A DNA stretch of 64,000 nucleotides from Bos javanicus (lineage: Eukaryota > Chordata > Mammalia > Artiodactyla > Bovidae): assembly GCF_032452875.1 (NCBI RefSeq), contig NC_083882.1, forward strand, positions 31,116,001 through 31,180,000. Direction: 5' to 3'. The position numbers and the translations under genes are program-made. Shown here piece after piece: positions 11,691-22,930 of the stretch. The notes under the pieces were generated by a model. The model ran no database searches. It was not told where the DNA came from and was given only the letters and a program-made list of their open reading frames with translations. Each line of letters begins with the position of its first letter. Within the stretch, counting starts at the first letter, position 1.

Positions 11691-12431
11691 AATTGAATAT
11701 TTTTAGCATTCTGATTTTATTTTTTAAGATTAGGACTTGTATAAAGTTTTATAGTAAAAGATTTAATAGCATATTATGATTCATCTGTTATTAGCAACAT
11801 AAGGACTGTTGAAAAATCAGAAACCTCAAGTCTGCTGTAAAATGAAAAGTTGTCTCACTAATACTCTAAACAAATAAAATTTCTGCTTCACCTCATTTTT
11901 AAAAAAATATTAAAGCCTTGTGGTTTAAAAAGCAAGAGTACAGAAAGGCAGAATCAAGTTTAGGCAATGCAAATACTTAGAGTTGCAACACACTTAATGA
12001 AGAAAAACTGCAGCTGTGTGTTTATTAGTCACTTAATTTATAGCTTGTGGGTCCATGTACATAGTTGCAGCTGTAACTGCTGTGCAGATAACTCCCATGT
12101 CACCATAGCCTCACTCCCTTTGCTCAACCCCAGATCCTACAGCATTCAACTGCTGTCAGGTTTGAGCCAAACTCATTTTTTTCATATTTGTTCCAAATTT
12201 ACTATTTCTTCTAGTACTATATGGTCTTCCATTTCTGTATTTGTGGTATTCAAATATCCCATACTTTTTGCATTATATACTAATGTTCCAACACTCCCCT
12301 TTTCATGCCAAATCCAAATGTGTAAGGGAGTGAGGGCTGCCAGCCTACAATTTATTTTACAATCTTGTTACCATCATTTCTATAGCAGTGTTTGTGTGAT
12401 TACTTGAATATTTTATTGCATTATGCCAATG

Positions 12432-12645
12432 ATTTTCAACCAGGAATGATTTTGTCCCTCAGGGCACATTTGGCAAGGTCTGGAAACATTTTTGATTGTC
12501 ATGGCCGGGAAGCTGCTCCTGGCATCTTGTGGGTGGGCAGTGGCCAAGTATGCCGCTCCGGACCCTACAGTGCATAGGACAGCCCCCACAACGAAGAATC
12601 ATCTGGCCCAAAATGTCAACAGTGCCATTTTTCCTTTGTCCTGTG
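12432..12645. mobile_element. MER20-like hAT DNA transposon fossil
   Basis: The segment 'aaccaggaatgattttgtcc' - 'ggcacatttggcaaggtctgg' - 'gattgtcatggccgg' - 'ctacagtgcataggacagcc' - 'atctggcccaaaatgtcaac' follows the order of the MER20 consensus as I remember it. Open frames through it are chance. Confidence 0.6.
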
Positions 12646-13014
12646 GCCTTCGTTCACTGTTAAAAATTGTAACTGTTTGTGTAAGCCAGCTTAATTTCTT
12701 TCTGTAACAAGGTCTAGATATATATGAAACAATAAATGAAGCCTACAGACAGGGATTAGAACCAGATAAACAAGGGTGTATAAACAGAGGATGTTTATTA
12801 TTTCTAGGGGAAATGTTTTCTCCCCCTCCCCCTGACCAAGAAACAATCAATACTGGAAAATTTGAGAACCACTTTGAAAATAAAGTACCTAAAGAAAAGG
12901 AAAAGAAATCCAGTCAGTTTAGTGAACCATGTCTTTTTGATAGTTTGGCTTTATTCTGTCTCTGAAATTGACCACCAGGCAATTTTTCTGTTCCTTCTCT
13001 ATGAATGTTTCCAG

Positions 13015-13107
13015 GACACTCAGTCGCTTGTTGGGAGTCCCTCTACCCGTGTGGCACCTCATATTATTGGAGCAGAAGACGATGACTTTGGTAGTGAACA
13101 TGAACAG
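13015..13107 (+). CDS. ARHGEF12: ARHGEF12 coding exon e6: linker into RGSL
   Basis: A phase 0-0 exon of 31 codons, DTQSLVGSPSTRVAP...DDDFGSEHEQ. The acidic stretch just before the RGS-like domain belongs to the N-terminal extension that in this family contacts Galpha13. The acceptor is CCAG at 13011-13014 and the donor GTGATG at 13108. The next intron (13108-14694) carries an old L1 ORF2 fragment. Confidence 0.95.
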
Positions 13108-13594
13108 GTGATGACTTTTTCTTTCTAAAAAACAAATTATTAATTTTCTAAGATGTTTGATTTATTGCAAAAATGAACAGTTTCTGGAGATTGAAATTAT
13201 ATTGATAAGAATTTGAAGCTCATTAGAACTAAGATTAATTGTTTACTTGCTTGGGTTAATTGCTTATTTTAGCTTTGACCAATAGAAATGGCCTTGCTCT
13301 TGAAGCTGATAAGAAGTCATTGATTTTTACCTACGTATTTTATCTTGGGAGAAGGGGGATGTTCTTATAAATTTTTTAAAAATTTTCAAATTCTGGTTGT
13401 TTATTGATGGTATATAGGAATGTGATTGGCTTTATTCTTGTCCTTGTTAGTAAGCTCATGTGATCTTTTAGTAAACTAACTACTTCAAAGAGGTTTTTAA
13501 AATTAACTTTTTAAGATTTTTCTATGTAAATAACTGACAGTTTTTATTTGCTTGTTTCCCAGTGTTTATCTTTTATTTCTTGTTATTACCTTTA

Positions 13595-14180
13595 CTGCGC
13601 TGGCTAGGATTTCCAGTATGAGGCTGAATCACTGGTGAGACAGGGCATCCTGGCCTTCCTGGCCTTATCCTCAATCTTAGGAAGAATGCATTCAGTCATT
13701 TATTATTAATATGATGTTAGCCATAGATACTTTTTTTTTAATTGAGGAAGTTTCCTTCTATTTTTAGTTTGATAGGAGTTTTATCATGAATAGATGTTGA
13801 ATTTTGTTGAATGACTGAGATCATCAGATGTTGTTATTAAATTTACATTACATTAATATAATTCATGTGGAACTACATATCATGGTAAATTACATTAATT
13901 GGTGTTATTAGCATTTTGAAACAGATATTCCTGTTTCATTCCTGGGAGAAACCCCAGTTGGTCATAATTTATTTTCCTTTTTCCAGTATTATTGGATTCA
14001 GTCCTATTATTTTGCTGAGGATTTTTGTGTGTGTGTTTATGGGGGATAGTAGTCTGTAGTTTTCTTTTTTTGTAATATCTTTGGTTTTGATAGTTGGTTG
14101 ATGCTGAGCTCTTAGATGTGAGTTGAGAAGTCTTAGTCCTCTTATATTTTCTGAAAGAGATTGTGCAGAATGGGTGTTAC
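13595..14180 (-). mobile_element. old L1 ORF2 fragment, antisense
   Basis: The + strand carries reverse-complement L1 ORF2 landmarks: 'ggcatcctggccttcctggcc', 'tcagtcatttattattaata', 'gatgttagccatagatac', 'gatgttgaattttgttgaat'. Many stops and indels are present. The boundaries are approximate. Confidence 0.65.
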
Positions 14181-14694
14181 TTGTTTAGATTAACTTACAT
14201 GATTCTAGGTTAAGGTCAGCTCTGGCTGCTTTCTGTGTTCATTGCCGTTTGGAAACATACAAGTATTCTAGGAGTTGTGTTATTTAAAATCACACAACTC
14301 CATTTCCTACCACTGTCTCTTTGATTAGCCTAAAAGGAAGACGCCTATTTTGTTATTAGGCAAAAAGCCTCGCTTTACATTTTTAGAAGTGTTATTAACC
14401 TGTTTTTTTGTGTGTGTACTTATTTGTAGACCTGTGAGCTCTTTGATAATTATATTCTGGATTTGCATTCTCCCAGGATGGTCTTTCTTCCAACCTGTTC
14501 CCAAGAGATTATTTTCAGAGGAAGAGATTCCATAGCCTATGTTGTTTATAATAAATTCTAGTGAAGTTTTTTTAAACCTTGAATTTTTTAGGAAAGGTCA
14601 AAGTGAAATTGGGATAGTCATATTTAACTGACCTGACATGACATTTTGCATTTATGTGTTGGTGTTACTAATGTATATTTACTTACTTTTCTAG

Positions 14695-14805
14695 ATCAAT
14701 GGGCAGTGCAGCTGTTTTCAGAGCATTGAACTGCTAAAATCTCGCCCTGCTCACTTGGCTGTCTTCTTACACCATGTAGTTTCCCAGTTTGACCCTGCAA
14801 CATTG
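14695..14805 (+). CDS. ARHGEF12: ARHGEF12 coding exon e7: RGS-like domain, start
   Basis: A phase 0-0 exon of 37 codons (residues 229-265) with SIELLKSRPAHLAVFLHHVV, the first helices of the RGSL domain that binds and deactivates Galpha12/13. The acceptor is CTAG at 14691-14694 and the donor GTAATG at 14806. The intron to e8 is 280 bp with no repeat. Confidence 0.97.
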
Positions 14806-15085
14806 GTAATGTATTTCATGATTTAGCCAGTTTAGAGTTCTTAATTGATTCAAATACCGTGAAACTTTTCAGTTTTAGCAAGATGGGTAGATAGACTTCT
14901 GCCAGTTTTCTAAATTAGATATGAAAGATGATTAAAATGTTACTAATTTATTTTTCAAAGGCTTGGTTATATGGTAATAACTGCATTGTTCATGGTGACC
15001 TACTTGTTTCAGACATTTCTACTCAATGAGGATCTAGCAGATTACATTTTTCTTGATTTCTTCCCCATTTCTTTCTCTACTACAG

Positions 15086-15184
15086 CTCTGTTATCTCTAT
15101 TCAGACCTATATAAACAGACCAATTCCAAGGAGACCCGTCGTGTCTTCCTTGAGTTCCATCAGTTCTTCCTGGATCGATCTGCT
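15086..15184 (+). CDS. ARHGEF12: ARHGEF12 coding exon e8: RGS-like domain
   Basis: A phase 0-0 exon of 33 codons, LCYLYSDLYKQTNSKETRRV then FLEFHQFFLDRSA, a core RGSL helical segment. The acceptor is TACAG at 15081-15085 and the donor GTAAGT at 15185. The next intron (15185-20792) is dominated by an antisense BovB LINE. Confidence 0.97.
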
Positions 15185-15389
15185 GTAAGTTGCCAAGTTA
15201 ATATATTACAGTCTTTGCTTCAGTATACTGAATTACTGGCCTCCTACTTCTGGTCTTCCCTCCCGTGTTTTTGGACTTGATTGTGCTTTCTGACGTCTGT
15301 ATTATATCTCAGTTATTGACTACTCATGACTGTTTTTTTTTTGTTTATCATTTCTAAGTTAATTATAGGTATATAAATTCTCACAAAAG

Positions 15390-15505
15390 GTTTTAAGGGA
15401 TATATATGTATATATATAGGTTTATATATATGCATATTTAGGATAAGGGAATGAAAAAGAATACAATATATATGTGTATATATAAATATACATATATATT
15501 TAAGA
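15390..15505. repeat. imperfect TA/TG-rich microsatellite
   Basis: Alternating TATATA and TATGTA runs are interrupted by unique bases at 15399-15432 and 15466-15500. It is low-complexity sequence without a clear longer unit. Confidence 0.7.
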
Positions 15506-16254
15506 TCCAAAGGTTAGTACTTGTATAATTGGACTCTGGTTGGCCTCTTTGAAGTTTGGAGGCCCAGTTTAACTAAAAAGGGATGGAAAAGATCTTACTC
15601 ATATAAATGATGGTAGATAATAGTAGTGTTTTATTTTACCAATAGAAATCTTAATAAGGTTTTTAAACTAATGCATTTTATTATTATCCTTGCTCTAGGA
15701 AAAATAACAGCCCTTAATACGTCTCTGATAATCATGCTGCATGTCTCTAGTCCTTTCATATTTGCAGTTCTCTTATTTGACTGTTTCACACCTTCTCTCT
15801 TTTTAAACTCTCTATCAATTCCTCTCCTGTTCTTTTCTCAAGAACTGATGACCTTGCTGGTTTTTTTTTTTTTTTTTTGAGAAATTTAAAGCATATAGAA
15901 GATAACTTCTTCCAGAGGTGTCACCCTACCTCTGTCATACCATATGCTTGACCTTCTCTCCTGATGTGATGATATGTAGGAATTTTTCTGCTTTTGGTTC
16001 AAGACTGCCTCTTCGCCTATTTATCCAGAGCGTGCTTTCTTATACCTACTCAAAGATGGTACTCTAGCAAACGTACCCCTTCTCTCTTGCATCATCAGTT
16101 CTTTTGTTTTCTACTGAATCAGCCCTATTAGTGTGCAGACATGGTTATTTCTCCCATCTTAAACAAACTCACACAGAAACATTTTGGCTCCCCCTCTTCC
16201 TCCAGGACTTGCCCTATATTCTTTGTATTTTATTACAAAGCTACCTCTACATCT

Positions 16255-19225
16255 CAGTTCAGTTCAGTTGCTCAGTCGTGTCTGACTCTTTGCGACCCCA
16301 TGAATCGCAGCACACCAGGCTTCCCTGTCCATCACCAACTCCCGGAGTTCACTCAGACTCGTGTCCATCGAATCGGTGATGCCATCCAGCCATCTCATCC
16401 TCTGTTGTCCCCTTCTTCTTCTGCCCCCAATCCCTCCCACCATCAGAGTCTTTTCCACTCTTCGCATGAGGTGGCCAAAGAATTGGAGTTTCAGCTTAAG
16501 CCTCAGTCTTTCCAATGAACACCCAGGACTGATCTCCTTTAGGATGAACTGGTTGGATTTCCTTGCAGTCCAAGGGACTCTCAGGAGTCTTCTCCAACAT
16601 CGCAGTTCAAAAGCATCAATTCTTTGGTGCTCAGCTTTCTTCACAGTCCAACTCTCACATCCATACATGACCACTGAAAAAACCATAGCCTTGACTAGAC
16701 GGACCTATGTTGGCAAAGTAATATCTCTGCTTTTCAATATGCTGTCTAGGCTGGTCATAACTTTCCTTCCAAGGAGTAAGCATCTTTTAATTTCATGGCT
16801 GCAATCACCATCTGCAGTGATTTTGAAGCCCCCAAAATAAAGTCTGACACTGTTTCCACTGTTTCCCCATCTATTTCCCATGAAGTGATGGGACTGGATG
16901 CCATATTCTTAGTTTTCTGAATGTTGAGCTTTAAGCCAACTTTTTCACTCTCCTCTTTCACTTTCATCAAGAGGCTTTTTTAATTCCTCTTCACTTTCTG
17001 CCATAAGGCTGGTATCATCTGCATATCTGAGGTTATTGATATTTCTCCCAGCAGTCTTGATTCCAGCTTGTGCTTCTTCCAGCCCAGCGTTTCTCATGAT
17101 GTACTCTTCATATAAGTTAAATAAGCAGGGTGACAATATACAGCCTTGACGTACTCCTTTTCCTATTTGGAACCAGTCTGTTGTTCCATGTCCAGTTCTA
17201 ACTGTTGCTTCCTAACCTGCATATAGGTTTCTCAAGAGGCAGGTCAGGTGGTCTGGTATTCCCATCTCTTTCAGACTTTTCCACAGTTTATTGTGATCCA
17301 CACAATCAAAGGCTTTGGCATAGTCAATAAAGCAGAAATAGATGTTTTTCTGGAACTCTCTTGCTTTTTTGATGATCTAGCGGATGTTGGCAATTTGATC
17401 TCTGGTTCCTCTGCCTTTTTAAAACCAACTTGAACATCTAGAAGTTCATGATTCATGTACTGCTGAAGCCTTGCTTGGAGAATTTTGAGCATTACTTTAC
17501 TAGCGTGTGAGATGAGTGCAATTGTGCAGTAGTTTGAGCATTCTTTGGCATTGCCTTTCTTTGGGATTGGAATGAAAACTGACCTTTTCCAGTCCTGTGG
17601 CCATTGCTGAGTTTTCCAAATTTGCTGGCATATTGAGTGCAGCACTTTCACAGCATCATCTTTCAGGATTTGAAGTAGCTCAACTGGAATTCCATCACCT
17701 CCACTAGCTTTTTTTGTAGTGATGCTTTCTAAGGCCCACTTGACTTCACATTCCAGGATGTCTGGCTCTAGGTGAGTGATCACACCATCATGATTATCTG
17801 GGTCGTGAAACTCTTTTTTGTACAGTTCTTCTGTGTATTCTTGCCACCTCTTCTTAATATCTTCTGCTTCTGTTAGGTCCATACCGTTCTGTCCTTTTTC
17901 GAGCCCATCTTTGCATGAAATGTTCCCTTGGTATCTCTAATTTTCTTGAAGAGATCTCTAGTCTTTCTCATTCTGTTGTTTTCCTCTATTTCTTTGCATT
18001 GATCGCTGAGGAAGGCTTTCTTATCTCTCCTTGCTGTTCTTTGGAACTCTGCATTCAGATGCTTATATCTTTCCTTTTCTCCTTTGCTTTTGCTTCTCTT
18101 CTTTTCACAGCTATTTGTAAGGCCTCCCCAGACAGCCATTTTGCTTTTTTGCATTTCTTTTCCATGGGGATGGCCTTGATCCCTGTCTCCTGTACAATGT
18201 CACGAACCTCCACCCAGGCACTCTATCAGATCTAGGCCCTTAAATCTATTTCTCACTTCCACTGTATAATCATAAGGGATTTGATTTAGGTCATACCTCA
18301 GTGGTCTAGTGGTTTTCCCCACTTTCTTCAATAAAATCTGAATTTGACAATAAGGAGTTCATGATCTGAGCCACAGTCAACTCCTGGTCTTGTTTTTGCT
18401 GACTGTATAGAGCTTCTCCATCTTTGGCTGCAAAGAATATAATCAGTCTAATTTCGGTGTTGACCATCTGGTGATGTCCATGTATAGAGTCTTCTCTTAT
18501 GTTGTTGGAAGAGTGTTTTTTATGACCAGTGTGTTCTCTTGGCAAATCTCTATTAGCCTTTGCCCTGCTTCATTCCGTACTCCAAGGCCAAATTTGCCTG
18601 TTACTTCAGGTGTTTCCTGACTTCCTACTTTTGCATTCCAGTCCCCTATAATGAAAAGGACATCTTTTTTTGGGTGTTAGTTCTAAAAGGTCTTGTAGGT
18701 CTTCATAGAACTGTTCAACTTCAGCTTCTTCAGCACTACTGGTTGCGGCATAGACTTGGATTACCGTGATATTGAATGGTTTGCCTTGGAAACAAACAGA
18801 GATCATTCTGTCGTTTTTGAGATTGCATCCAAGTACTGCATTTCGGAGTCTTTTGTTGACCATGATGGCTACTCCATTTTTTCTAAGGGATTCCTGCCCA
18901 CAGTAGTAGATATAGGGGTTATCTGAGTTAAATTCACCCTTTCCAGTCCATTTTAGTTCGCTGATTCCTAGAATGTCAATGTTCACTCTTGCCATCTCCT
19001 GTTTGACCACTTCCAATTTGCCTTGATTCATGGACCTGACATTTCAGGTTCCTATGCAGTATTGCTCTTTACAGCATCAGACCTTGTTTCTATCACCAAT
19101 CACATCCACAACTGGGTATTGTTTTTGCTTTGGCTCCATCCCTTCATTCTTTCTGGAGTTATTTCTCCATTGATCTCCAGTAGCATATTGGGCACCTACC
19201 GACCCGGGGAGTTACCCTTTCAGTA
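16255..19225 (-). mobile_element. near-full-length BovB (RTE) LINE, antisense, degenerate
   Basis: This is an approximately 3-kb copy on the - strand. Its 3' end (CAGTTCAGTTCAGTTGCTCAG on the + strand) is at about 16256. - strand frames show a C-terminal piece (16264-16686), a reverse transcriptase with the NNLRYADD catalytic box (16945-17136), RT palm and thumb pieces (17271-17882), and an AP-type endonuclease N-terminus, NIDILGISELKWTGKGEF (18606-19031). The single ORF is split by stops and frameshifts, so it is inactive. BovB is known to have entered ruminants by horizontal transfer; nothing about this copy itself bears on that. The far boundary near 19225 is placed by the switch to L2-like sequence. 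Confidence 0.9.
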
Positions 19226-19485
19226 CCTTCTCAGTGGGCCTTCCCTGACCAACTTACTTAAAATTTCATCCCCCATGCTTTCTGTCACCTTTCCTGTGTT
19301 ATTTTTGTCCATAGAATTTATATTTTTTTCTTTATTTTTATCTGTCTATATTCCTGCTCCTCTGCCCTGAATGAAGCTCCATTAGGGCAGATGTCTTTTA
19401 TTCTGTTTGTTCACTGCTGTTTTCCCAAAACTGAATAGATCCTGACAGAGTGGTCACTCAGATAGTTGCTGAATGGATTGGTTAG
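19226..19485 (+). repeat. L2 LINE 3' end
   Basis: The run 'gtgggccttccctgaccaac', 'gaatgaagctccattagggc', 'tgttcactgctgttttccc', 'agttgctgaatgga' has the order of the L2 3' terminus. It abuts the 5' end of the antisense BovB. Confidence 0.65.
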
Positions 19486-19617
19486 GGTTCTGATTATAAT
19501 GCCATTGTTTAAAATATTACACATTATATTTATTAAGATGATTTTCTTCAATGAAGAAATGACAGTATACTGAAGTTTATATGAACTTGACATTTCTTAA
19601 GAGCATTCCATGCTAAG

Positions 19618-19657
19618 GCACAGAATGTGCCTTCAGATCAGGTGATTTCTTGTATTT
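19618..19657 (+). repeat. 40-bp segment duplicated at 21076-21115 (upstream copy)
   Basis: This copy differs from 21076-21115 at one position (C versus T). Flanking sequence on either side is unrelated. Here the segment runs into TTGCTGC rather than the TATGCAG splice acceptor that follows the other copy. Confidence 0.85.
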
Positions 19658-20792
19658 TGCTGCTTATTAACATCAAAGTGTAAGAACCCTGCTAGATTAA
19701 TTTGCTAATTATTCTTTTATGCCACAGGTGATATTATTTCATATAAATACGCACATACAGAAATGAACGTATATATACTTCTTGCATTTGTGCTAGAAGT
19801 ACTTCTGGAAAGTTGGCTTGAGCTACTTTATAGCAACTTAAGATAAAGAGAAAGCTTTGAAATCCATTTCAACTGCTCTTCAAATAAATATTAGAGCTCT
19901 CTTAATTTTTAGCAGTAACTTATTTTCAGATGTAAAACTTCAGATCCTACATTAATTTTTTTTTTAATTCTGGAAGGATATGACTTAAGTGGGTGTATAA
20001 TACAGAGTAAATTTGAAGAAGATAATATATTTTCTCCAAATGCAAAATAATTTTTTCTGAGACATTTCCCAAATTAACAGGAGAAAATTATCTGGTAATG
20101 GGATCACAAACTGCAGTTGTCATGTGAAAAAATATAGCTAAGAAGAAGTTAATTATGACACAGTTATCTTATTTCAGTAGTTAGAACTGCAGATGTAAGA
20201 ACTAGAGATTTAAGACTCCAGAGCTTCAACATTGATATCCAGCACTTTCTCGTTGGGAGCATGACTTCTTATGAGGGTTCTTCAGCTTTATATACGAATA
20301 TGATTGGGAATATCATGGTCTTCAGTGTGAGTGTCTCAAATACAGTGAATAAAATTGTTATACATGAGTAAGTTTTTCATATGGTTATCTACATACAGTT
20401 TAGCTTTTTATCTATATTGATTCAAACAGTGTATGACCAATTATCTTAACCAGTGATTCTCAAAAGCCCAAACCAATATTCATTCATTCTAGAAAGCCAA
20501 AGCCAACAGGAATAAATAAGGCACAAAAGCATCCAGTCATCTAGTAAAATGGATTGTAGGTATTTCTTTTATAACATGATCCTTGAGGAAAGGGCTTATT
20601 TTCAAGTTCAAACCATAGAATATTCCAAAGCTGGGAAATTTAGATGGGTGGTACCCCACAAATGAGCTTATACATGAATATACTTATAAATATAGGTATT
20701 CAAGTTTTTTCTCTTTATTTTATGTAAGTACTGATATGGATCCTGAAAGACCCTAAGTGCTATTTCACTTTTTGTTTGCATTTTTGTTTTAG

Positions 20793-20835
20793 CACCTGAA
20801 GGTTTCTGTTCCTGATGAAATATCAGTAGATCTAG
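20793..20835 (+). CDS. ARHGEF12: ARHGEF12 coding exon e9: RGS-like domain
   Basis: A 43-nt exon, HLKVSVPDEISVDL plus 1 nt (phase 0-1). The acceptor is TTTTAG at 20787-20792 and the donor GTAAGT at 20836. The intron to e10 is 286 bp; its last 46 bases contain the duplicated 40-mer. Confidence 0.95.
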
Positions 20836-21075
20836 GTAAGTCTGGAGCACCAGTGTGCCAGAGGATTGCATCTCTGTAGATAGGTAGCTCAGCTCCTCTC
20901 TAGAGGTTTTATCTGTTACACAGTGACGAGTAGGTCATATGAATCACAACAGTAAAAGAGCCTATAATACACTTCAGAGTAAATGAAATGTGAGTTCTAA
21001 GATTAAAATACTTAAAATATGTTGAGTATCTCTTTATCTTACTTTAAGTTTACACCAAGTAGTGCCAGTTACAAT

Positions 21076-21115
21076 GCACAGAATGTGCCTTTAGATCAGG
21101 TGATTTCTTGTATTT
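21076..21115 (+). repeat. 40-bp segment duplicated at 19618-19657 (copy at the e10 acceptor)
   Basis: It ends six bases before the e10 splice junction, so it includes the region where the branch point and pyrimidine tract should lie. 39 of 40 bases match the upstream copy 1.46 kb away. Confidence 0.85.
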
Positions 21116-21121
21116 ATGCAG

Positions 21122-21227
21122 AAAAAAGACGACCAGAGCTTATTCCTGAGGATCTACATCGCCACTATATCCAGACTATGCAAGAAAGAGTCCACCCAGA
21201 AGTTCAGAGGCACTTGGAAGATTTTCG
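21122..21227 (+). CDS. ARHGEF12: ARHGEF12 coding exon e10: RGS-like domain
   Basis: A 106-nt exon, EKRRPELIPEDLHRHYIQTM then QERVHPEVQRHLEDFR, with the last codon split CG|G. The acceptor is TGCAG at 21117-21121 with few pyrimidines before it; the donor GTAAGC is at 21228. The next intron (21228-21681) holds a short tandem duplication close to its acceptor. Confidence 0.96.
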
Positions 21228-21613
21228 GTAAGCCCTGTGGTCAACAGAAGCTGATATGGTTGTCCTGAATTAGTTTTCTTTCTAGGTAGGAAAAGGTTAC
21301 ACATTCCTTGGCATAACATGTGGTCTCTATCACTGTTACTAAAACCTAATGAAGTTCTGGCGTCGAAAGCTTGGCATGGTACTGAGAGTGCATGGTCCCC
21401 GTTCCTTATGGCTGGCAGGAATTGAGCTTAGTACCTGTCTGTGCCAAGTGTGTCCTTCGGGATATGTGTTCTGTTGAGTGACTTCCTCTAGAATTTTCTT
21501 CCTCCAGTGTCCCAGGTGACATGGGCCCCCAAATAGAAAAGCATGACATTTTACCTGTTGCTAGAAATTCATAACTATGGAAACTCCGATGAAGCGTCTC
21601 CAGAGGGAGATAG

Positions 21614-21662
21614 TTACCCTCTAGGTAACTCAGGAAATTACCCTCTAGGCTGCCTCAGGAAA
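21614..21662 (+). repeat. 24/25-bp tandem duplication near the e11 acceptor
   Basis: Units 21614-21637 and 21638-21662 share TTACCCTCTAGG...CTCAGGAAA with three or four differences. Each contains CTCTAG, an AG dinucleotide after a short pyrimidine run, 58 and 34 bases upstream of the true junction. Confidence 0.8.
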
Positions 21663-21681
21663 TTTCTCCTATTCCCTTTAG

Positions 21682-21819
21682 GCAGAAGCGCAGCATGGGG
21701 CTGACCCTGGCTGAAAGTGAACTGACTAAACTTGATGTAGAGCGAGACAAGGACCGGTTAACTTTGGAGAAGGAACGGGCATGTGCAGAACAGATTGTTG
21801 CCAAAATTGAAGAAGTGTT
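21682..21819 (+). CDS. ARHGEF12: ARHGEF12 coding exon e11: end of RGS-like domain
   Basis: A 138-nt exon, QKRSMGLTLAESELTKLDVE then a charged helix ending AEQIVAKIEEVL. The long Glu/Lys-rich helix closes the RGSL domain in this family. The acceptor is TTTAG at 21677-21681 and the donor GTAAGT at 21820. The next intron (21820-22463) holds a truncated Bov-tA. Confidence 0.96.
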
Positions 21820-22227
21820 GTAAGTAATAGAAATACATGTAGAAACGCCCTCTCTACTGAGATGATAATTATGTGTAAAGTACATTTGAACAAATTTAGA
21901 AAGGGTGTCAGGTTGTTTATGTACAGCTGTTTGCCTTGTGATAATACTTGAGAAGCTGGAATCTTAAGTTTATGCTGATATCGTAGATGACGTTCTTGTA
22001 TTTCTTTTTCTGGGTATTGGTAAAATGAGTAACTGTTGAATTTCTAGCTGATCAAAAACAGGTTGAATACTTACATTGGCTTTAATTCACAGGCTTTGGA
22101 AATGTTTCTTGCTATAAAACATTTATAGCAAGTTGATGATGAAAAAATGATCCTTCAGGGATCACAATTTTTCTGATATATCATTACAGGTGACAGAGAC
22201 TTAGAGTGGGTCCCAAAGCATTTACTG

Positions 22228-22370
22228 TGCCACAGGGGCTTCCCTGGTGGCTCAGATGGTAAAGAATCTGCCTGCAGTGTGGAAGACCTGGGTTTGATCC
22301 TGGGTCGGGAAGATCCCCTGGAGAAGGGAATGGCTATCCACTGCAGTATTCTTGCCTGGAGAATTCCATG
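22228..22370 (+). mobile_element. Bov-tA SINE, sense, missing its 3' tail
   Basis: It begins GGGGCTTCCCTGGTGGCTCA with the tRNA-Glu-like head, then GATCCCCTGGAGAAGGGAAT and CTTGCCTGGAGAATTCCATG, and then breaks off before the BovB-derived GTCGGACACGACTGAGC end. Confidence 0.88.
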
Positions 22371-22463
22371 AACTTGACTCTATTTTGTTGATCAGTTATC
22401 TGAGTTTAGTAACAACTCTTTTATTAAACTGTAATATTTCATTTTAAATGCTTTCATTTTTAG

Positions 22464-22496
22464 GATGACTGCTCAGGCTGTAGAAGAAGAAAAGAG
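22464..22496 (+). CDS. ARHGEF12: ARHGEF12 coding exon e12: 33-nt microexon-sized exon
   Basis: It encodes MTAQAVEEEK with split codons at both ends (TT|G and AG|T). The acceptor is TTTTTAG at 22457-22463 and the donor GTAATG at 22497. The frame with e11 and e13 makes it mandatory. The next intron (22497-22815) contains an A-rich run and no repeat. Confidence 0.93.
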
Positions 22497-22815
22497 GTAA
22501 TGTAACTATTTTTTCCTAGAATTTTAAAGACCAAAAAAAAAAAAAAAGAAACTGTCTTTTCTCCTGTCCTAAATTAAGATTTATTTCTTTTAACTTAAAA
22601 ATACAGACTGTCTCTGGTGGCTTGTATTTTATGTGACTAATATTCTAGTATCTTGAGTAGAATCTTTACTGGTCACAGTGAGTAGATAGCTCTTTATGTT
22701 TCACTTGATGAATTCTAAGACTTTGAGCAAGGGGGTTTTGGAAGTCATTTGATATCTTTATTTACCTACTGTCCCTTCCCAGAAGTCTTATTTTACTTAA
22801 TCCTTTCTCCCCCAG

Positions 22816-22930
22816 TTCGACAATGCAGTATGTTATTCTCATGTACATGAAACATTTGGGAGTAAAAGTGAAAGAACCTCGAAATTTGGAGCACAAGCGA
22901 GGTCGGATTGGATTCCTTCCAAAAATCAAG
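22816..22930 (+). CDS. ARHGEF12: ARHGEF12 coding exon e13: conserved helical segment after RGSL
   Basis: A 115-nt exon, STMQYVILMYMKHLGVKVKE then a basic stretch ending RGRIGFLPKIK. The acceptor is CCCCCAG ending at 22815 and the donor GTAAAA at 22931. The next intron (22931-23580) shows no repeat I recognise. Confidence 0.96.

Noticed and set aside
16264..16686. 140-codon minus-strand frame, with similar frames at 28984-29277 and 41865-42167
   Set aside because: All are the same C-terminal BovB segment in different 3' fragments, hence their mutual similarity.
17271..17882. 203-codon minus-strand open frame
   Set aside because: It is a reverse transcriptase segment of the antisense BovB LINE, interrupted before and after; not a host gene.
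18606..19031. 141-codon minus-strand open frame resembling an endonuclease
   Set aside because: It is the AP-endonuclease start of the same dead BovB copy, and the frame breaks downstream.
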